From the NCBI GenBank assembly GCA_022749295.1, contig CP062007.1, positions 3,273,501 to 3,337,500 on the forward strand: a DNA stretch of 64,000 nucleotides, given 5' to 3'. The notes below the pieces were generated by a model that had not been told where the DNA came from, did no database searches, and saw only the letters and a list, made by a program, of their open reading frames with translations. Source of the DNA: Flavobacteriaceae bacterium GSB9 (GTDB lineage Bacteria > Bacteroidota > Bacteroidia > Flavobacteriales > Flavobacteriaceae). Below are positions 35,675 through 43,293 of this stretch, one piece after another. The number at the start of each line of letters is the position of its first letter. Within the stretch, counting starts at the first letter, position 1. The position numbers and the translations under genes are program-made.

Positions 35675-36135
35675 TATGCAGTTTTACTTTTTTTGAAGTA
35701 TTTAAAGGGAACAAATAGCATCCCGAAACATTCGCTGTCTTTTTTGCCCAAATGTTTATGGTGAATTTTATGGGCGCGCCTAACACCACGAGCATACCAA
35801 TTGTTAGCGTTTCTAAAAATTTTGAAGCGTTGGTGAATAAATATATCGTGAACCAAAAAATAGGTAATGCCGTACGATAGTATACCGAGCCCTATAGGTA
35901 AGGTGAACCATACATCGTTGTATCCCCATTGGTAAAAACAAAATATGCTTACGGCCGCGTAAAACAGAAAGAAAGCATCGTTGCGCTCAAACCAACTATC
36001 GTGATCTTTTTTATGGTGATCTTTGTGCAAGTGCCATAAAAAACCGTGCATGATATACTTGTGCGTAAACCAAGCCATAAATTCCATGGTACAAAAGGTT
36101 GCCAAATAAATTAGTATCCAATAAACTGTGTGCAT
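35674..36135 (-). CDS. crtZ: Beta-carotene hydroxylase
   Basis: A 153-residue membrane di-iron enzyme that hydroxylates beta-carotene to zeaxanthin. The histidine clusters HKYIMHGFLWHLHKDHHK, HDIFIHQRF and RRAHKIHHKH are all present, with four hydrophobic spans. With crtB, crtI and crtY this completes a phytoene-to-zeaxanthin pathway. No ketolase (crtW) or GGPP synthase (crtE) is in the window. Confidence 0.93.
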   Translation of the reverse strand: MHTVYWILIYLATFCTMEFMAWFTHKYIMHGFLWHLHKDHHKKDHDSWFERNDAFFLFYAAVSIFCFYQWGYNDVWFTLPIGLGILSYGITYFLVHDIFIHQRFKIFRNANNWYARGVRRAHKIHHKHLGKKDSECFGMLFVPFKYFKKSKTA

Positions 36136-36144
36136 AGTTATAAT

Positions 36145-36984
36145 TTACAATAAATTTAATTGATATTTTACATAACTGCGCATTAAAAGCTCAATTTTTT
36201 TGGGGTTAGATACGCGTATTCTCGAATCTTTAATGTTTAAGGCGGGTGTTCTTTTTAATTTTTTTAGCAATTGATTGTAGTATCGATAAGCCATGAAAAC
36301 TCCAAATTTGGCTTCAATGGGCAGTTTTTTTATACCGCTAAGTCCTTTTTTGAAATCGGTTTCTATATCTTCAATGATTTCTAATTTTGAAGTTTCGTCT
36401 AAGTTTTTTAAATCGGTATTCGGAAAATACGTTCTTTCTAAACCTTCAAAGTCCGCTTTTAAATCCCTTAGAAAATTAACTTTTTGAAACGCCGAACCCA
36501 AAGCCATAGCAGTTTCTTTTAAATCGTCATACTTTTGTTGATTGCCCTTAACGAAGACTTTTAAGCACATGAGCCCCACGACATCGGCCGAGCCGTAGAT
36601 GTAAGCCTTGTATTCCTCATCTGTTAAATAGTTTGATTTGTACAGGTCTTGGCGCATACTTTTCATAAAGGCATCAACCAATTCTTTGTCTATACCATAT
36701 TTATGATAGGTGTGCTGAAAAGCATTAAGTATAGGGTTGAGGCTAATTTTATTTTCGAGGGCCAACTCTAAATCTTCAGAAAATCTATTAAATAGCATTT
36801 CTTTTGGATAGTCGTGAAAAGAATCGACTATTTCATCAGCAAAGCGAACAAAGCCATAAATGTTGTAAATATCGTTCCTTATATTTTTATATAGCATTTT
36901 TGTCGCTAATGAAAACGAGGTGCTGTAAGCTTTGGTGACCAACTTGCTTGATTGGTACGAAACGGTGTCGAATAGTGCTTTCAT
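36145..36984 (-). CDS. crtB: Phytoene synthase
   Basis: A 279-residue squalene/phytoene-synthase-fold enzyme that joins two geranylgeranyl diphosphates. The first Asp-rich motif is DIYNIYGFVRFADEIVD, the second GSAFQKVNFLRDLKAD, with AYIYGSADVVGLMCL between. The start overlaps the crtI stop by 4 bp (ATGA-type), implying coupled translation. Confidence 0.94.
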   Translation of the reverse strand: MKALFDTVSYQSSKLVTKAYSTSFSLATKMLYKNIRNDIYNIYGFVRFADEIVDSFHDYPKEMLFNRFSEDLELALENKISLNPILNAFQHTYHKYGIDKELVDAFMKSMRQDLYKSNYLTDEEYKAYIYGSADVVGLMCLKVFVKGNQQKYDDLKETAMALGSAFQKVNFLRDLKADFEGLERTYFPNTDLKNLDETSKLEIIEDIETDFKKGLSGIKKLPIEAKFGVFMAYRYYNQLLKKLKRTPALNIKDSRIRVSNPKKIELLMRSYVKYQLNLL

Positions 36985-38453
36985 ACTAAAATAGGGTGGG
37001 TTTTAGTTACTAAATCGGCTACCAGTTTCCCTGAAATCAACGAAGGAGGAACACCGGGCCCTGGAACAGTTAGTTGCCCTGTAAAGAATAAATTCTCTAC
37101 GAGTTTGCTTTTTAATTTGGGTCTTAAAAAAGCGGTTTGCATTAGGGTATTGGCCATTCCGTAAGCATTGCCCTTATATGAGTTGTAATCTTTTATAAAA
37201 TCGTTTACGCAAAAGCTTTCTTTAAAAATAACATAATTTTTGATATTCTGCGATGTTAACTTTTCAAAACGGGTAATAATTTTATCGAAATAGGCTTCTC
37301 GCAATTCTGGTGTGTCGTTCAATCCTGGGGCAAGTGGAATTAAAAATATGCCGGCTTCTTTCCCTTCAGGTGCAGCGTTATTATCTGTAATGCTCGGAAA
37401 ACTTGCATAAAACAAAGGATTTTTAGGCCATTTGGGATTGTCGTATATGGCTTCAGCATGTACATCAAAATCTACATCGAAAAATAGAGTGTGATGATTA
37501 ACATTTTCTATTTTTTTGTTAAATCCAACATAGAATAGAAGCGAGGAGGGAGCGAATGTTTTCTTTTCCCAATAGGCTTCCGAGTATTGCCTGAAGTTTT
37601 TGTCTAACAAAGTTTCTGTATGGTGATAGTCTGCGCCGCTTACCGTGACATCAGAAAAGTGCTTTTCACCATTTGATATAATTCCAACAGCCTTACCATT
37701 TTCTACAATAATTTTATCTACAGGGCTTTCGGTTTTTATCTTTACGCCTAAGCTTTTTGCCAGTTTTTCTAAGGCCAAAATAACTTGGTACATGCCTTTT
37801 TTAGGGTGAAATGTACCTAAGCCAAAATCGGCATAATTCATAAAACTGTAAAAGGAGGGCGTATCGCTAGGTTTTGCGCCTAAAAACAATACGGGAAACT
37901 CTAATATTTGTACCAACCGCTCATTTTTAAACGCTTTTCTGACATCCTTTTTAATAGTGCTAAAAAACTGGTTTATTTTTTTAAATGTTGAAGGAGTAAT
38001 GAGTTCCAAAGGAGAGACCCCGGGATTGTAAACCAGGTCTTTAATGGCGATATTATAGTTGCTTTTGGCTTCATCAATAAATTTGTAAAGTTTTTTTGAA
38101 CTTCCGGGTTCTTCCTTTTCAAATACCTTGGCTATTTTTTCAATGGTATCTTCAATCGTGATAAAATCATTCTCGGCAAAGTATACGCTGTATGCTGGGC
38201 TTAATTTTTCTAAAGTGTAGTAATCTGAAGGTTTTTTATTAAAATCGGAAAAAAAACGTTCAAACACATCGGGCATCCAATACCAAGTTGGCCCGATATC
38301 AAAAGTAAAGCCTTCCTTCTTTAGTTGCCTTGCACGACCTCCAATAGTGGTGTTTTTTTCAAATATGGTAACTTCAAAACCGGCTTGTGCTAGGTAGCAG
38401 GAAGCAGCCAAAGAAGAAAAGCCAGAACCTAATATATTGACAGATGTTTTCAT
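36981..38453 (-). CDS. crtI: Phytoene desaturase
   Basis: A 490-residue FAD-dependent desaturase that turns phytoene into lycopene. The N-terminal dinucleotide fold is GSGFSSLAASCYLAQAGFEVTIFEKN, then GGRARQLKKEGFTFDIGPTWYWMP, and the C-terminal CrtI signature FTGQLTVPGPGVPPSLISGKLVADLV. First gene of the carotenoid operon. Its ATG lies inside the right arm of a 10-bp inverted repeat, only 7 bp behind a TATATTTG element, so the message has almost no leader. Confidence 0.94.
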   Translation of the reverse strand: MKTSVNILGSGFSSLAASCYLAQAGFEVTIFEKNTTIGGRARQLKKEGFTFDIGPTWYWMPDVFERFFSDFNKKPSDYYTLEKLSPAYSVYFAENDFITIEDTIEKIAKVFEKEEPGSSKKLYKFIDEAKSNYNIAIKDLVYNPGVSPLELITPSTFKKINQFFSTIKKDVRKAFKNERLVQILEFPVLFLGAKPSDTPSFYSFMNYADFGLGTFHPKKGMYQVILALEKLAKSLGVKIKTESPVDKIIVENGKAVGIISNGEKHFSDVTVSGADYHHTETLLDKNFRQYSEAYWEKKTFAPSSLLFYVGFNKKIENVNHHTLFFDVDFDVHAEAIYDNPKWPKNPLFYASFPSITDNNAAPEGKEAGIFLIPLAPGLNDTPELREAYFDKIITRFEKLTSQNIKNYVIFKESFCVNDFIKDYNSYKGNAYGMANTLMQTAFLRPKLKSKLVENLFFTGQLTVPGPGVPPSLISGKLVADLVTKTHPILV

Positions 38454-38485
38454 TGTTTAACAAATATATAAAAAAGTTAAACAAT
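38452..38485 (-). promoter_or_regulatory. crtI promoter with operator-like inverted repeat
   Basis: Arms ATTGTTTAAC (38452-38461) and GTTAAACAAT (38476-38485) flank 14 bp. The -7 element TATATTTG on the minus strand (38461-38468) lies within the repeat, and the crtI ATG starts in the downstream arm. This is what an operator for the adjacent MerR-type regulator could look like. Confidence 0.6.
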
Positions 38486-38492
38486 AAAAAAA

Positions 38493-39398
38493 TCAAAATG
38501 TTTTAACTAAATTTTCTATAGAATTAAAGATGCTGACCTTTTTTGGTATGCGTTGAAAATCAATATCACTATTGTTTAGCTTCTTTCCGAGTAATAAAAG
38601 GCTAGTAGTGTCTTTTTTTAAGAGAAGGTCATCAAAGTTTTCAATGTAGTCTAAAATGTCTTTCGTTTCAGGATAGACGGTAAAATAAGATATAAAAGTA
38701 ATGTCATCAAAAAACTCAAGAACACCTTTTAAGCTGTCCATTGGAACACTTTCACCAAGAAAAATAGTGTGGTAACCTTTACTTCGTAATTGATAATTGA
38801 TAAACAAAAGGCCAATGTCGTGGATTTCGTTTTCTGGTAAAAAAAGAACAATTGTCTTTGAATCTGGTCGCGGCTCTAAAATTTGAAGCCTTTCAATATT
38901 TAAGAGTATTTTTTGTTTTATATGTACCGATAGGAAATGTTCGTGTGCCGGTGTGATGGTGTCGGTTTGCCATAATAGACCGATTTCATTGAGCAATGGA
39001 AGAAACACACTGTAGAAAATTTCGCTGAAGCTTTTATTTTCCAATAGGTTGTTATAAGTACTGTAAAACAAAACTTGGTCGAAATTTATCATCGCCATTT
39101 TAAGAGCGTTTATGGCATGGTCTTCAACTTTTGCCCGAGAGGCTATTTCTCTTACTTTTATTGGAATTTCGTTGTCGTCTAAATCGGCAATTTTAGAAAT
39201 TTTTAGCCCGTTGTTGTTTAAATATGAAATATTGAGAAGCTTTTGGAGACTACCTAAGTTGTAGGTTCTAATGTTGGTATCTGTTCTGTCTGGTGTTAGG
39301 AGTTGGTAGCGTTTTTCCCAGATGCGTATCGTGTGGGCTTTAATTCCGCTGAGGTTTTCCAAATCTTTTATGCTGAAATTTACCTTAATATTGTTCAT
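38493..39398 (-). CDS. MerR-family regulator with B12-binding domain (CarH/LitR-like)
   Basis: 301 residues from ATG 39398; the frame extends to a TTG at 39422 but that overlaps the promoter. MerR winged helix 7-75 (FSIKDLENLSGIKAHTIRIWEKRY). The second half is a cobalamin-binding module: W143-x9-E153-H154 (WQTDTITPAHEH) in the helical cap and E191-I-H193-D-I-G196 in the Rossmann part, the signatures of adenosylcobalamin-dependent light sensors. The residue after W143 is Gln, where T. thermophilus CarH has a His. It lies 39 bp upstream of crtI on the same strand, as expected for a repressor of carotenoid synthesis. Confidence 0.88.
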   Translation of the reverse strand: MNNIKVNFSIKDLENLSGIKAHTIRIWEKRYQLLTPDRTDTNIRTYNLGSLQKLLNISYLNNNGLKISKIADLDDNEIPIKVREIASRAKVEDHAINALKMAMINFDQVLFYSTYNNLLENKSFSEIFYSVFLPLLNEIGLLWQTDTITPAHEHFLSVHIKQKILLNIERLQILEPRPDSKTIVLFLPENEIHDIGLLFINYQLRSKGYHTIFLGESVPMDSLKGVLEFFDDITFISYFTVYPETKDILDYIENFDDLLLKKDTTSLLLLGKKLNNSDIDFQRIPKKVSIFNSIENLVKTF

Positions 39399-39402
39399 CG
39401 AT

Positions 39403-39427
39403 ACTTGTTTTAAGTTAAACAAAATTA
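39403..39427 (-). promoter_or_regulatory. Promoter and operator-like half-sites of the MerR-type gene
   Basis: A minus-strand -7 element TAATTTTG (39420-39427) overlaps TTGTTTAAC, the same half-site as at the crtI promoter, followed by AAACAA to make the dyad TTGTTTAACTTAAAACAA. Suggests autoregulation. Confidence 0.5.
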
Positions 39428-39524
39428 AGTATAATTATCGAGATAATTAAAGGTTGGTTAAAAAAAAGGTTTTAAAAACCAAGTTTTGAAATAGTTAATG
39501 TAGTAATCTTAAGGGTTTTAAAAG

Positions 39525-39609
39525 TGCGCACGAGAAGATTCGAACTTCCACATCCTAAACGGATACTGGCCCCTCAAGCCAGCGCGTCTACCAATTCCGC
39601 CACGTGCGC
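39525..39609 (-). tRNA. tRNA-Leu (anticodon GAG)
   Basis: An 85-nt class II tRNA on the minus strand. Acceptor stem GCGCACG / CGTGCGC, D arm with GGTAGACGC, anticodon stem CTGGC / GCCAG with loop TTGAGGG, a long variable arm (TATCCGTTTAGGATGTG) and T arm GAAG-TTCGAAT-CTTC. Discriminator A; the 3' CCA is not encoded. Confidence 0.95.
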
Positions 39610-39630
39610 TTTTTAGAAGTGTTTAAAAAT

Positions 39631-39664
39631 AAAAAAAGTTAAGCAATTTTGCTTAACTTTTTTG
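39631..39664. terminator. Terminator between tRNA-Lys and tRNA-Leu
   Basis: A-run, stem AAAGTTAAGC / GCTTAACTTT (39635-39644 and 39651-39660), loop AATTTT, T-run. On the minus strand it would end the tRNA-Lys transcript, implying that the two tRNAs are transcribed separately or that this is an attenuating hairpin. Confidence 0.75.
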
Positions 39665-39737
39665 TGACCGGGCTGGGGCTCGAACCCAGGACCCTCTCCT
39701 TAAAAGGGAGATGCTCTACCAACTGAGCTACCCGGTC
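39665..39737 (-). tRNA. tRNA-Lys (anticodon TTT)
   Basis: A 73-nt tRNA on the minus strand: acceptor GACCGGG / CCCGGTC, D arm AGCTCAGTTGGTAGAGC, anticodon stem TCTCC / GGAGA with loop CTTTTAA, T arm CTGGG-TTCGAGC-CCCAG. CCA is not encoded. Confidence 0.96.
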
Positions 39738-39883
39738 TTTAATTTTGCTAGCGCTATTGTAGTGCCGTTTGCGGGTGCAAATATAAAACCTATTTTTAAT
39801 TAAACAAGCCTTTTTTAGAATAAATTTTTGTTTTTTTGTCCTGCAAATAGATATGTTTTTAATAATCAATATTTAACAAAAAA

Positions 39884-40405
39884 ATGACCATTGTATTAAT
39901 TGGATATATGGCTTCGGGAAAGTCGTCAATTGGAAAAAAATTAGCCGATAAATTAAATTATAAATTTATTGATCTGGATGATTATATAGAAGAAAAGGAG
40001 GGTATGTCCGTTAGTAAGATATTTAAAAAAAAGGGTGAAGTATATTTTAGAAAACAAGAAGCCCATTATTTAAAGAAGTTGCTCAAAAAAAATAAAGATT
40101 CGGTTTTAGCTGTTGGTGGTGGTACGCCTTGCTACACTGGAAATATGGAGCTTATACTTGGTTCAGAGCATGTTACTAGTATATATTTAACGGCTACGTT
40201 GCCCACATTAGCCAACAAGTTAATGGGAAAAAAGGCAAAGCGCCCGTTAATTGCCCATATTGAAACTTTGGATGAAATGACCGAATTTATTGGTAAACAT
40301 TTATTTGAAAGATTGCCGTTTTACGGCCAAGCTGAAGTTCACGTAAGCATAGATGGTAAAACCAAAGACGAGGTTATGGATGATGTGTTGGATAAATTAT
40401 TCTAA
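39884..40405 (+). CDS. aroK: Shikimate kinase
   Basis: A 173-residue P-loop kinase that phosphorylates shikimate at the 3-hydroxyl. Walker A GYMASGKSS, the shikimate-binding DLDDYIEEKEGMSVSKIF, and VGGGTPC (GGG motif) are in the usual positions; the lid Arg is in KRPLI. The last nine bases overlap the convergent PRTase gene, with no terminator between. Confidence 0.94.
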   Translation: MTIVLIGYMASGKSSIGKKLADKLNYKFIDLDDYIEEKEGMSVSKIFKKKGEVYFRKQEAHYLKKLLKKNKDSVLAVGGGTPCYTGNMELILGSEHVTSIYLTATLPTLANKLMGKKAKRPLIAHIETLDEMTEFIGKHLFERLPFYGQAEVHVSIDGKTKDEVMDDVLDKLF

Positions 40406-40900
40406 AACCGCTTCAAAAGTCTTTCCTTCCATAACAATTTGAACATGCTCGTGCAAAGATGTTGATAACGAAATACCCTTAAAATCGGCTTTTATAGGGT
40501 ATTTTTTATGATTCCGATTAACTAATACGGCCGTTTTAAATTGTTTTAATGGTACGTTTAAAAAATGTTTTACACCGTAAATTAGTGTGGTGCCAGAATT
40601 TAAAACGTCGTCAACGAGAACAATTGATTTGTTAGTGTAATCTTTTGGAGGTATTGAGGTGGTAATGGTTTCCCAAGGATTTTTTTTGTCCATTTGTACC
40701 TTACAAAGCAAAACGTCAATATCAGATATCTTCTGTAGTGCAGATTTCAGTTTTTTTGCAAAAATATAACCGTTTTTGTCTATACCGGCCAATACAATTT
40801 CCTTTTCATTAACATTACTTTCGTATATCTGAAAAGCAATACGACGTATTTTGTTTTTTATTTCGGTGTGGTTTAAAATCACGTTATTGTTAACCGCCAT
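40397..40900 (-). CDS. Phosphoribosyltransferase family protein (PyrR-like)
   Basis: A 167-residue type I PRTase fold. The PRPP-binding loop IVLVDDVLNSGTTLIYG is clear, as is VLAGIDKNGYIFAKKL near the N-terminus. Similar small proteins include PyrR and hypoxanthine-type PRTases; the sequence does not decide between them. It overlaps aroK tail to tail and follows the S4-domain gene after 29 bp on the same strand. Confidence 0.78.
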   Translation of the reverse strand: MAVNNNVILNHTEIKNKIRRIAFQIYESNVNEKEIVLAGIDKNGYIFAKKLKSALQKISDIDVLLCKVQMDKKNPWETITTSIPPKDYTNKSIVLVDDVLNSGTTLIYGVKHFLNVPLKQFKTAVLVNRNHKKYPIKADFKGISLSTSLHEHVQIVMEGKTFEAVLE

Positions 40901-40929
40901 GAGATTCTGTAAAAAATTAAAGTATAAAA

Positions 40930-41301
40930 TTACTCATTTTCGTTAGTATAATTGTCAATGTCGCGCCTATCTTTTTTTGTTGGTCTTCCGGTGCCCTTTT
41001 TTCTGTAATAGTCTTTCGAATATTTTAATAGCTCACTGGCCTCAAATTGCTCTTTTGGAGTGGTGTCAACACGATAGATATCAACCAATTTAGCACCCAC
41101 CCGGCTTTGTGGAATATCGTTTACCTTAAGTTGGTAGTTTATTTGGTCTTTCCTCAATTCAATATGGTCTTGAGGGTAAACCTCCCTGCTGGGTTTGGCA
41201 ACATCGCCATTTACCTTTACATGCCCCTTTTTACATGCCGTTGTAGCAATACTCCTTGTTTTGTAATATCTAATACACCATAAATACTTGTCTACACGCA
41301 T
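40930..41301 (-). CDS. S4-domain RNA-binding protein (HslR/Hsp15-like)
   Basis: 123 residues: MRVDKYLWCIRYYKTRSIATTACKKGHVKVNGDVAKPSREVYPQDHIEL is a canonical S4 domain. The basic C-terminus (YYRKKGTGRPTKKDRRDID) matches Hsp15-like proteins, which bind stalled 50S subunits carrying nascent chains. Probably in one transcript with the PRTase. Confidence 0.87.
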   Translation of the reverse strand: MRVDKYLWCIRYYKTRSIATTACKKGHVKVNGDVAKPSREVYPQDHIELRKDQINYQLKVNDIPQSRVGAKLVDIYRVDTTPKEQFEASELLKYSKDYYRKKGTGRPTKKDRRDIDNYTNENE

Positions 41302-41464
41302 ACAATTATTAATAAAACTACGTTAATGTTTTTGCGCAAGATGTCATTAAAATTGTATCTTGCAGCCTCAAAAATAAGGAATATTAAAGACTCTTTTATT
41401 TTGAAATTGATTCTAAAATTATAGAATTGATATTTTGAGACTTTTCAGAAAAAAAATGTTTGTA

Positions 41465-42526
41465 ATGAATATAAAGAAAATAAGTGCAATTCTTATATGT
41501 ACGGTTTTAGGGTTTGCATCTTGTAAAAAGGATGACGATGGTGTAGAAATACCTGTAATTGAAATTAGAGACCGTGCTGAGCAGCAAGAAGCCGATATGG
41601 ATTCTATTGATAAGTATTTAGATGATCATTATATCAATTTGGGAGAATTGGAAGATATAGGCTTGGATGCTGGAATAGAAAATATTGTAATTGTCGAACT
41701 AGGGACAAACGAAGATGTGCCAGAAGGCTTTGTGTCTTTAAAAGAAGCTGTTGGGGTAGCTAAAACAACAAGATATGCCGATGTTGATTATGAATACTTT
41801 GAATTGGAAATAAGAAAAGGTGGAGGTGATAAATCTCCTAGTTTTGCCGATACTGTTCAGGTTTTATATGAAGGGGCCTTAGTTCGAGATGGTTCTGTTT
41901 TCGATTCAAAACTTGTACCAGATAGCAATCCCTTGGATTTAACGGGTTTGATTCCCGGCTGGTCTCGATCAATCCCAAAATTTAATACTGCCGAAAGTTA
42001 TCAGCTAAACAATGACGGTACTGTAAATTATTATAATACCGGTTTAGGAGTTATGATTTTACCTTCTGGTTTGGCTTATTTTTCTGGGTCAAATACAGGT
42101 ATTCCTTCTTACTCACCTCTAGTTTTTAAATTTGAATTAATAAACGTTGACCAAAATGATCATGATAGTGATGGCATTCCTTCATATTTAGAAGACGTCA
42201 ATGGTAATGAAGAACTTATAACTTCAGAAGGCTTGGCTGATGACGATACCGATGAAGATGGAATACCTGATTATTCAGACACAGACGACGATGGCGATGG
42301 TATCCCAACTCGCGATGAATTGAAAACTATAATCTATACTATAGATACGGACCAAGGCGAGGAAGAACCGAGTTTCGAAGGTAGTGAAATAGAATTTGTT
42401 CAAAGCCGTTCTGAGGTTAATGGCGTTATAACCATAATAACAGCAAAAATTATAGACTCCAACAACGACGGTATAGGTGATTATTTAGACGACACCATAT
42501 TTGAAAGGCACAGTAACAATCGATAA
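41465..42526 (+). CDS. FKBP-type peptidyl-prolyl isomerase lipoprotein with TSP3-like calcium repeats
   Basis: 353 residues from the ATG at 41465 (MNIKKISAILICTVLGFASC, lipid Cys20); an ATG at 41456 is also possible. Residues ~115-235 follow the FKBP pattern: DTVQVLYEGALVRDGSVFDSK, LIPGWSRSIPKF, LPSGLAYFSG, IPSYSPLVFKFELI. The tail holds Asp-rich repeats (DHDSDGIPSYLED, DDDTDEDGIPDYSDTDDDGDGIPTRDE, DSNNDGIGDYLDD) that resemble thrombospondin type 3 calcium sites. Probably an outer-membrane or periplasmic folding factor. Confidence 0.85.
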   Translation: MNIKKISAILICTVLGFASCKKDDDGVEIPVIEIRDRAEQQEADMDSIDKYLDDHYINLGELEDIGLDAGIENIVIVELGTNEDVPEGFVSLKEAVGVAKTTRYADVDYEYFELEIRKGGGDKSPSFADTVQVLYEGALVRDGSVFDSKLVPDSNPLDLTGLIPGWSRSIPKFNTAESYQLNNDGTVNYYNTGLGVMILPSGLAYFSGSNTGIPSYSPLVFKFELINVDQNDHDSDGIPSYLEDVNGNEELITSEGLADDDTDEDGIPDYSDTDDDGDGIPTRDELKTIIYTIDTDQGEEEPSFEGSEIEFVQSRSEVNGVITIITAKIIDSNNDGIGDYLDDTIFERHSNNR

Positions 42527-42562
42527 CAAAAAAGCCTGCTGATCAGCAGGCTTTTTTGTTAT
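42523..42562. terminator. 40-nt perfectly palindromic bidirectional terminator
   Basis: Centred on TGATCA at 42540-42545, with arms that read ATAACAAAAAAGCCTGCTGA and its exact complement. It overlaps the stop codon of the FKBP gene and serves the convergent outer-membrane gene too. Confidence 0.93.
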
Positions 42563-42576
42563 GTGATTTACTTATT

Positions 42577-43170
42577 TTAAAGTAATAGTGATAAACTCAA
42601 AATGAGTTGATCTGGACGAGTGTCCAGTCTGTCGTAAGTATTCATGTTGCTGTTTATAAAAGTAGCTTCGTTATCACTAAAGCCACGTTCGTAGCGTAGG
42701 TCGACACCAAGCTTTTTGAAATTCAACCCGATACCAAAATTTAGGCCAACAGAAAAATCTTCTTTTACATCATTAATATTTATACCAGCAAATTCAGAAT
42801 CCAATATATACTGAAATGATGGGCCTCCAAACACACTCAGCGGACCTAAAATTTTAGCACCCACTAACACAGGGGCATCCAGTTTCTGCATTTCAAAAGT
42901 ATCACTATCGTAATCACTTTTAGTACTGGTGTAAACAAGCTCTGGTCTTAGGTAAAGGGTTTTGCCAATTTTTCCAAAAATGCCCAGATGATACCCCACA
43001 TTACGGTCGGGATGTTTCGAGTTGCTGCTAATAGATTCAAAATAATCGCCATTGGCATTATAGTTTAAGCCACCTTTAAAACCAATGCCCTCTGCAGTTT
43101 GGGCAAGAATTGCGGTTGGGATCATTAAAACTATTGCCAGTAGAAAGAATGCATTTTTTGAATTTCTCAT
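42577..43170 (-). CDS. Outer-membrane beta-barrel protein (porin family)
   Basis: 197 residues from ATG 43170 (MRNSKNAFFLLAIVLMIPTAILAQ, signal peptide); the longer frame would run past the predicted start site. Alternating strands such as GIGFKGGLNYNANGDYF, VGYHLGIFGKIGKTLYLRPELVYTSTKSDY, FSVGLNFGIGLNFKKLGVDLRYERGFSD and a final hydrophobic strand (QLILSLSLLL) fit an eight-stranded barrel of the OmpW/PorT-like superfamily. Good promoter upstream. Confidence 0.83.
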   Translation of the reverse strand: MRNSKNAFFLLAIVLMIPTAILAQTAEGIGFKGGLNYNANGDYFESISSNSKHPDRNVGYHLGIFGKIGKTLYLRPELVYTSTKSDYDSDTFEMQKLDAPVLVGAKILGPLSVFGGPSFQYILDSEFAGININDVKEDFSVGLNFGIGLNFKKLGVDLRYERGFSDNEATFINSNMNTYDRLDTRPDQLILSLSLLL

Positions 43171-43215
43171 AATGTTCGTTTTTTTAGATTTTGATATGTT
43201 TATCAAAAACGCTGC

Positions 43216-43245
43216 CAAATCTATATTATTTTCTTTTCAATACAA
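43216..43245 (-). promoter_or_regulatory. Promoter of the outer-membrane barrel gene
   Basis: Minus strand: TTG (43243-43245), a 19-nt spacer, TAGATTTG (43216-43223). Leader of about 40 nt. Confidence 0.72.
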
Positions 43246-43267
43246 TACTTATCATTTTTCAGTTATT

Positions 43268-43275
43268 TATCTTTG
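43268..43275 (+). promoter_or_regulatory. -7 promoter element of tgt
   Basis: TATCTTTG, 18 bp upstream of the ATG at 43294; it excludes the TTG start at 43273. No -33 TTG seen. Confidence 0.5.
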
Positions 43276-43293
43276 CGCCGAATAGATTATGAT

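Noticed and set aside
39639..39869. 76-codon minus-strand frame across tRNA-Lys
   Set aside because: Its C-terminal half is the translated tRNA (VAQLVEHLPFKERVLGSSPS), a common annotation artefact.
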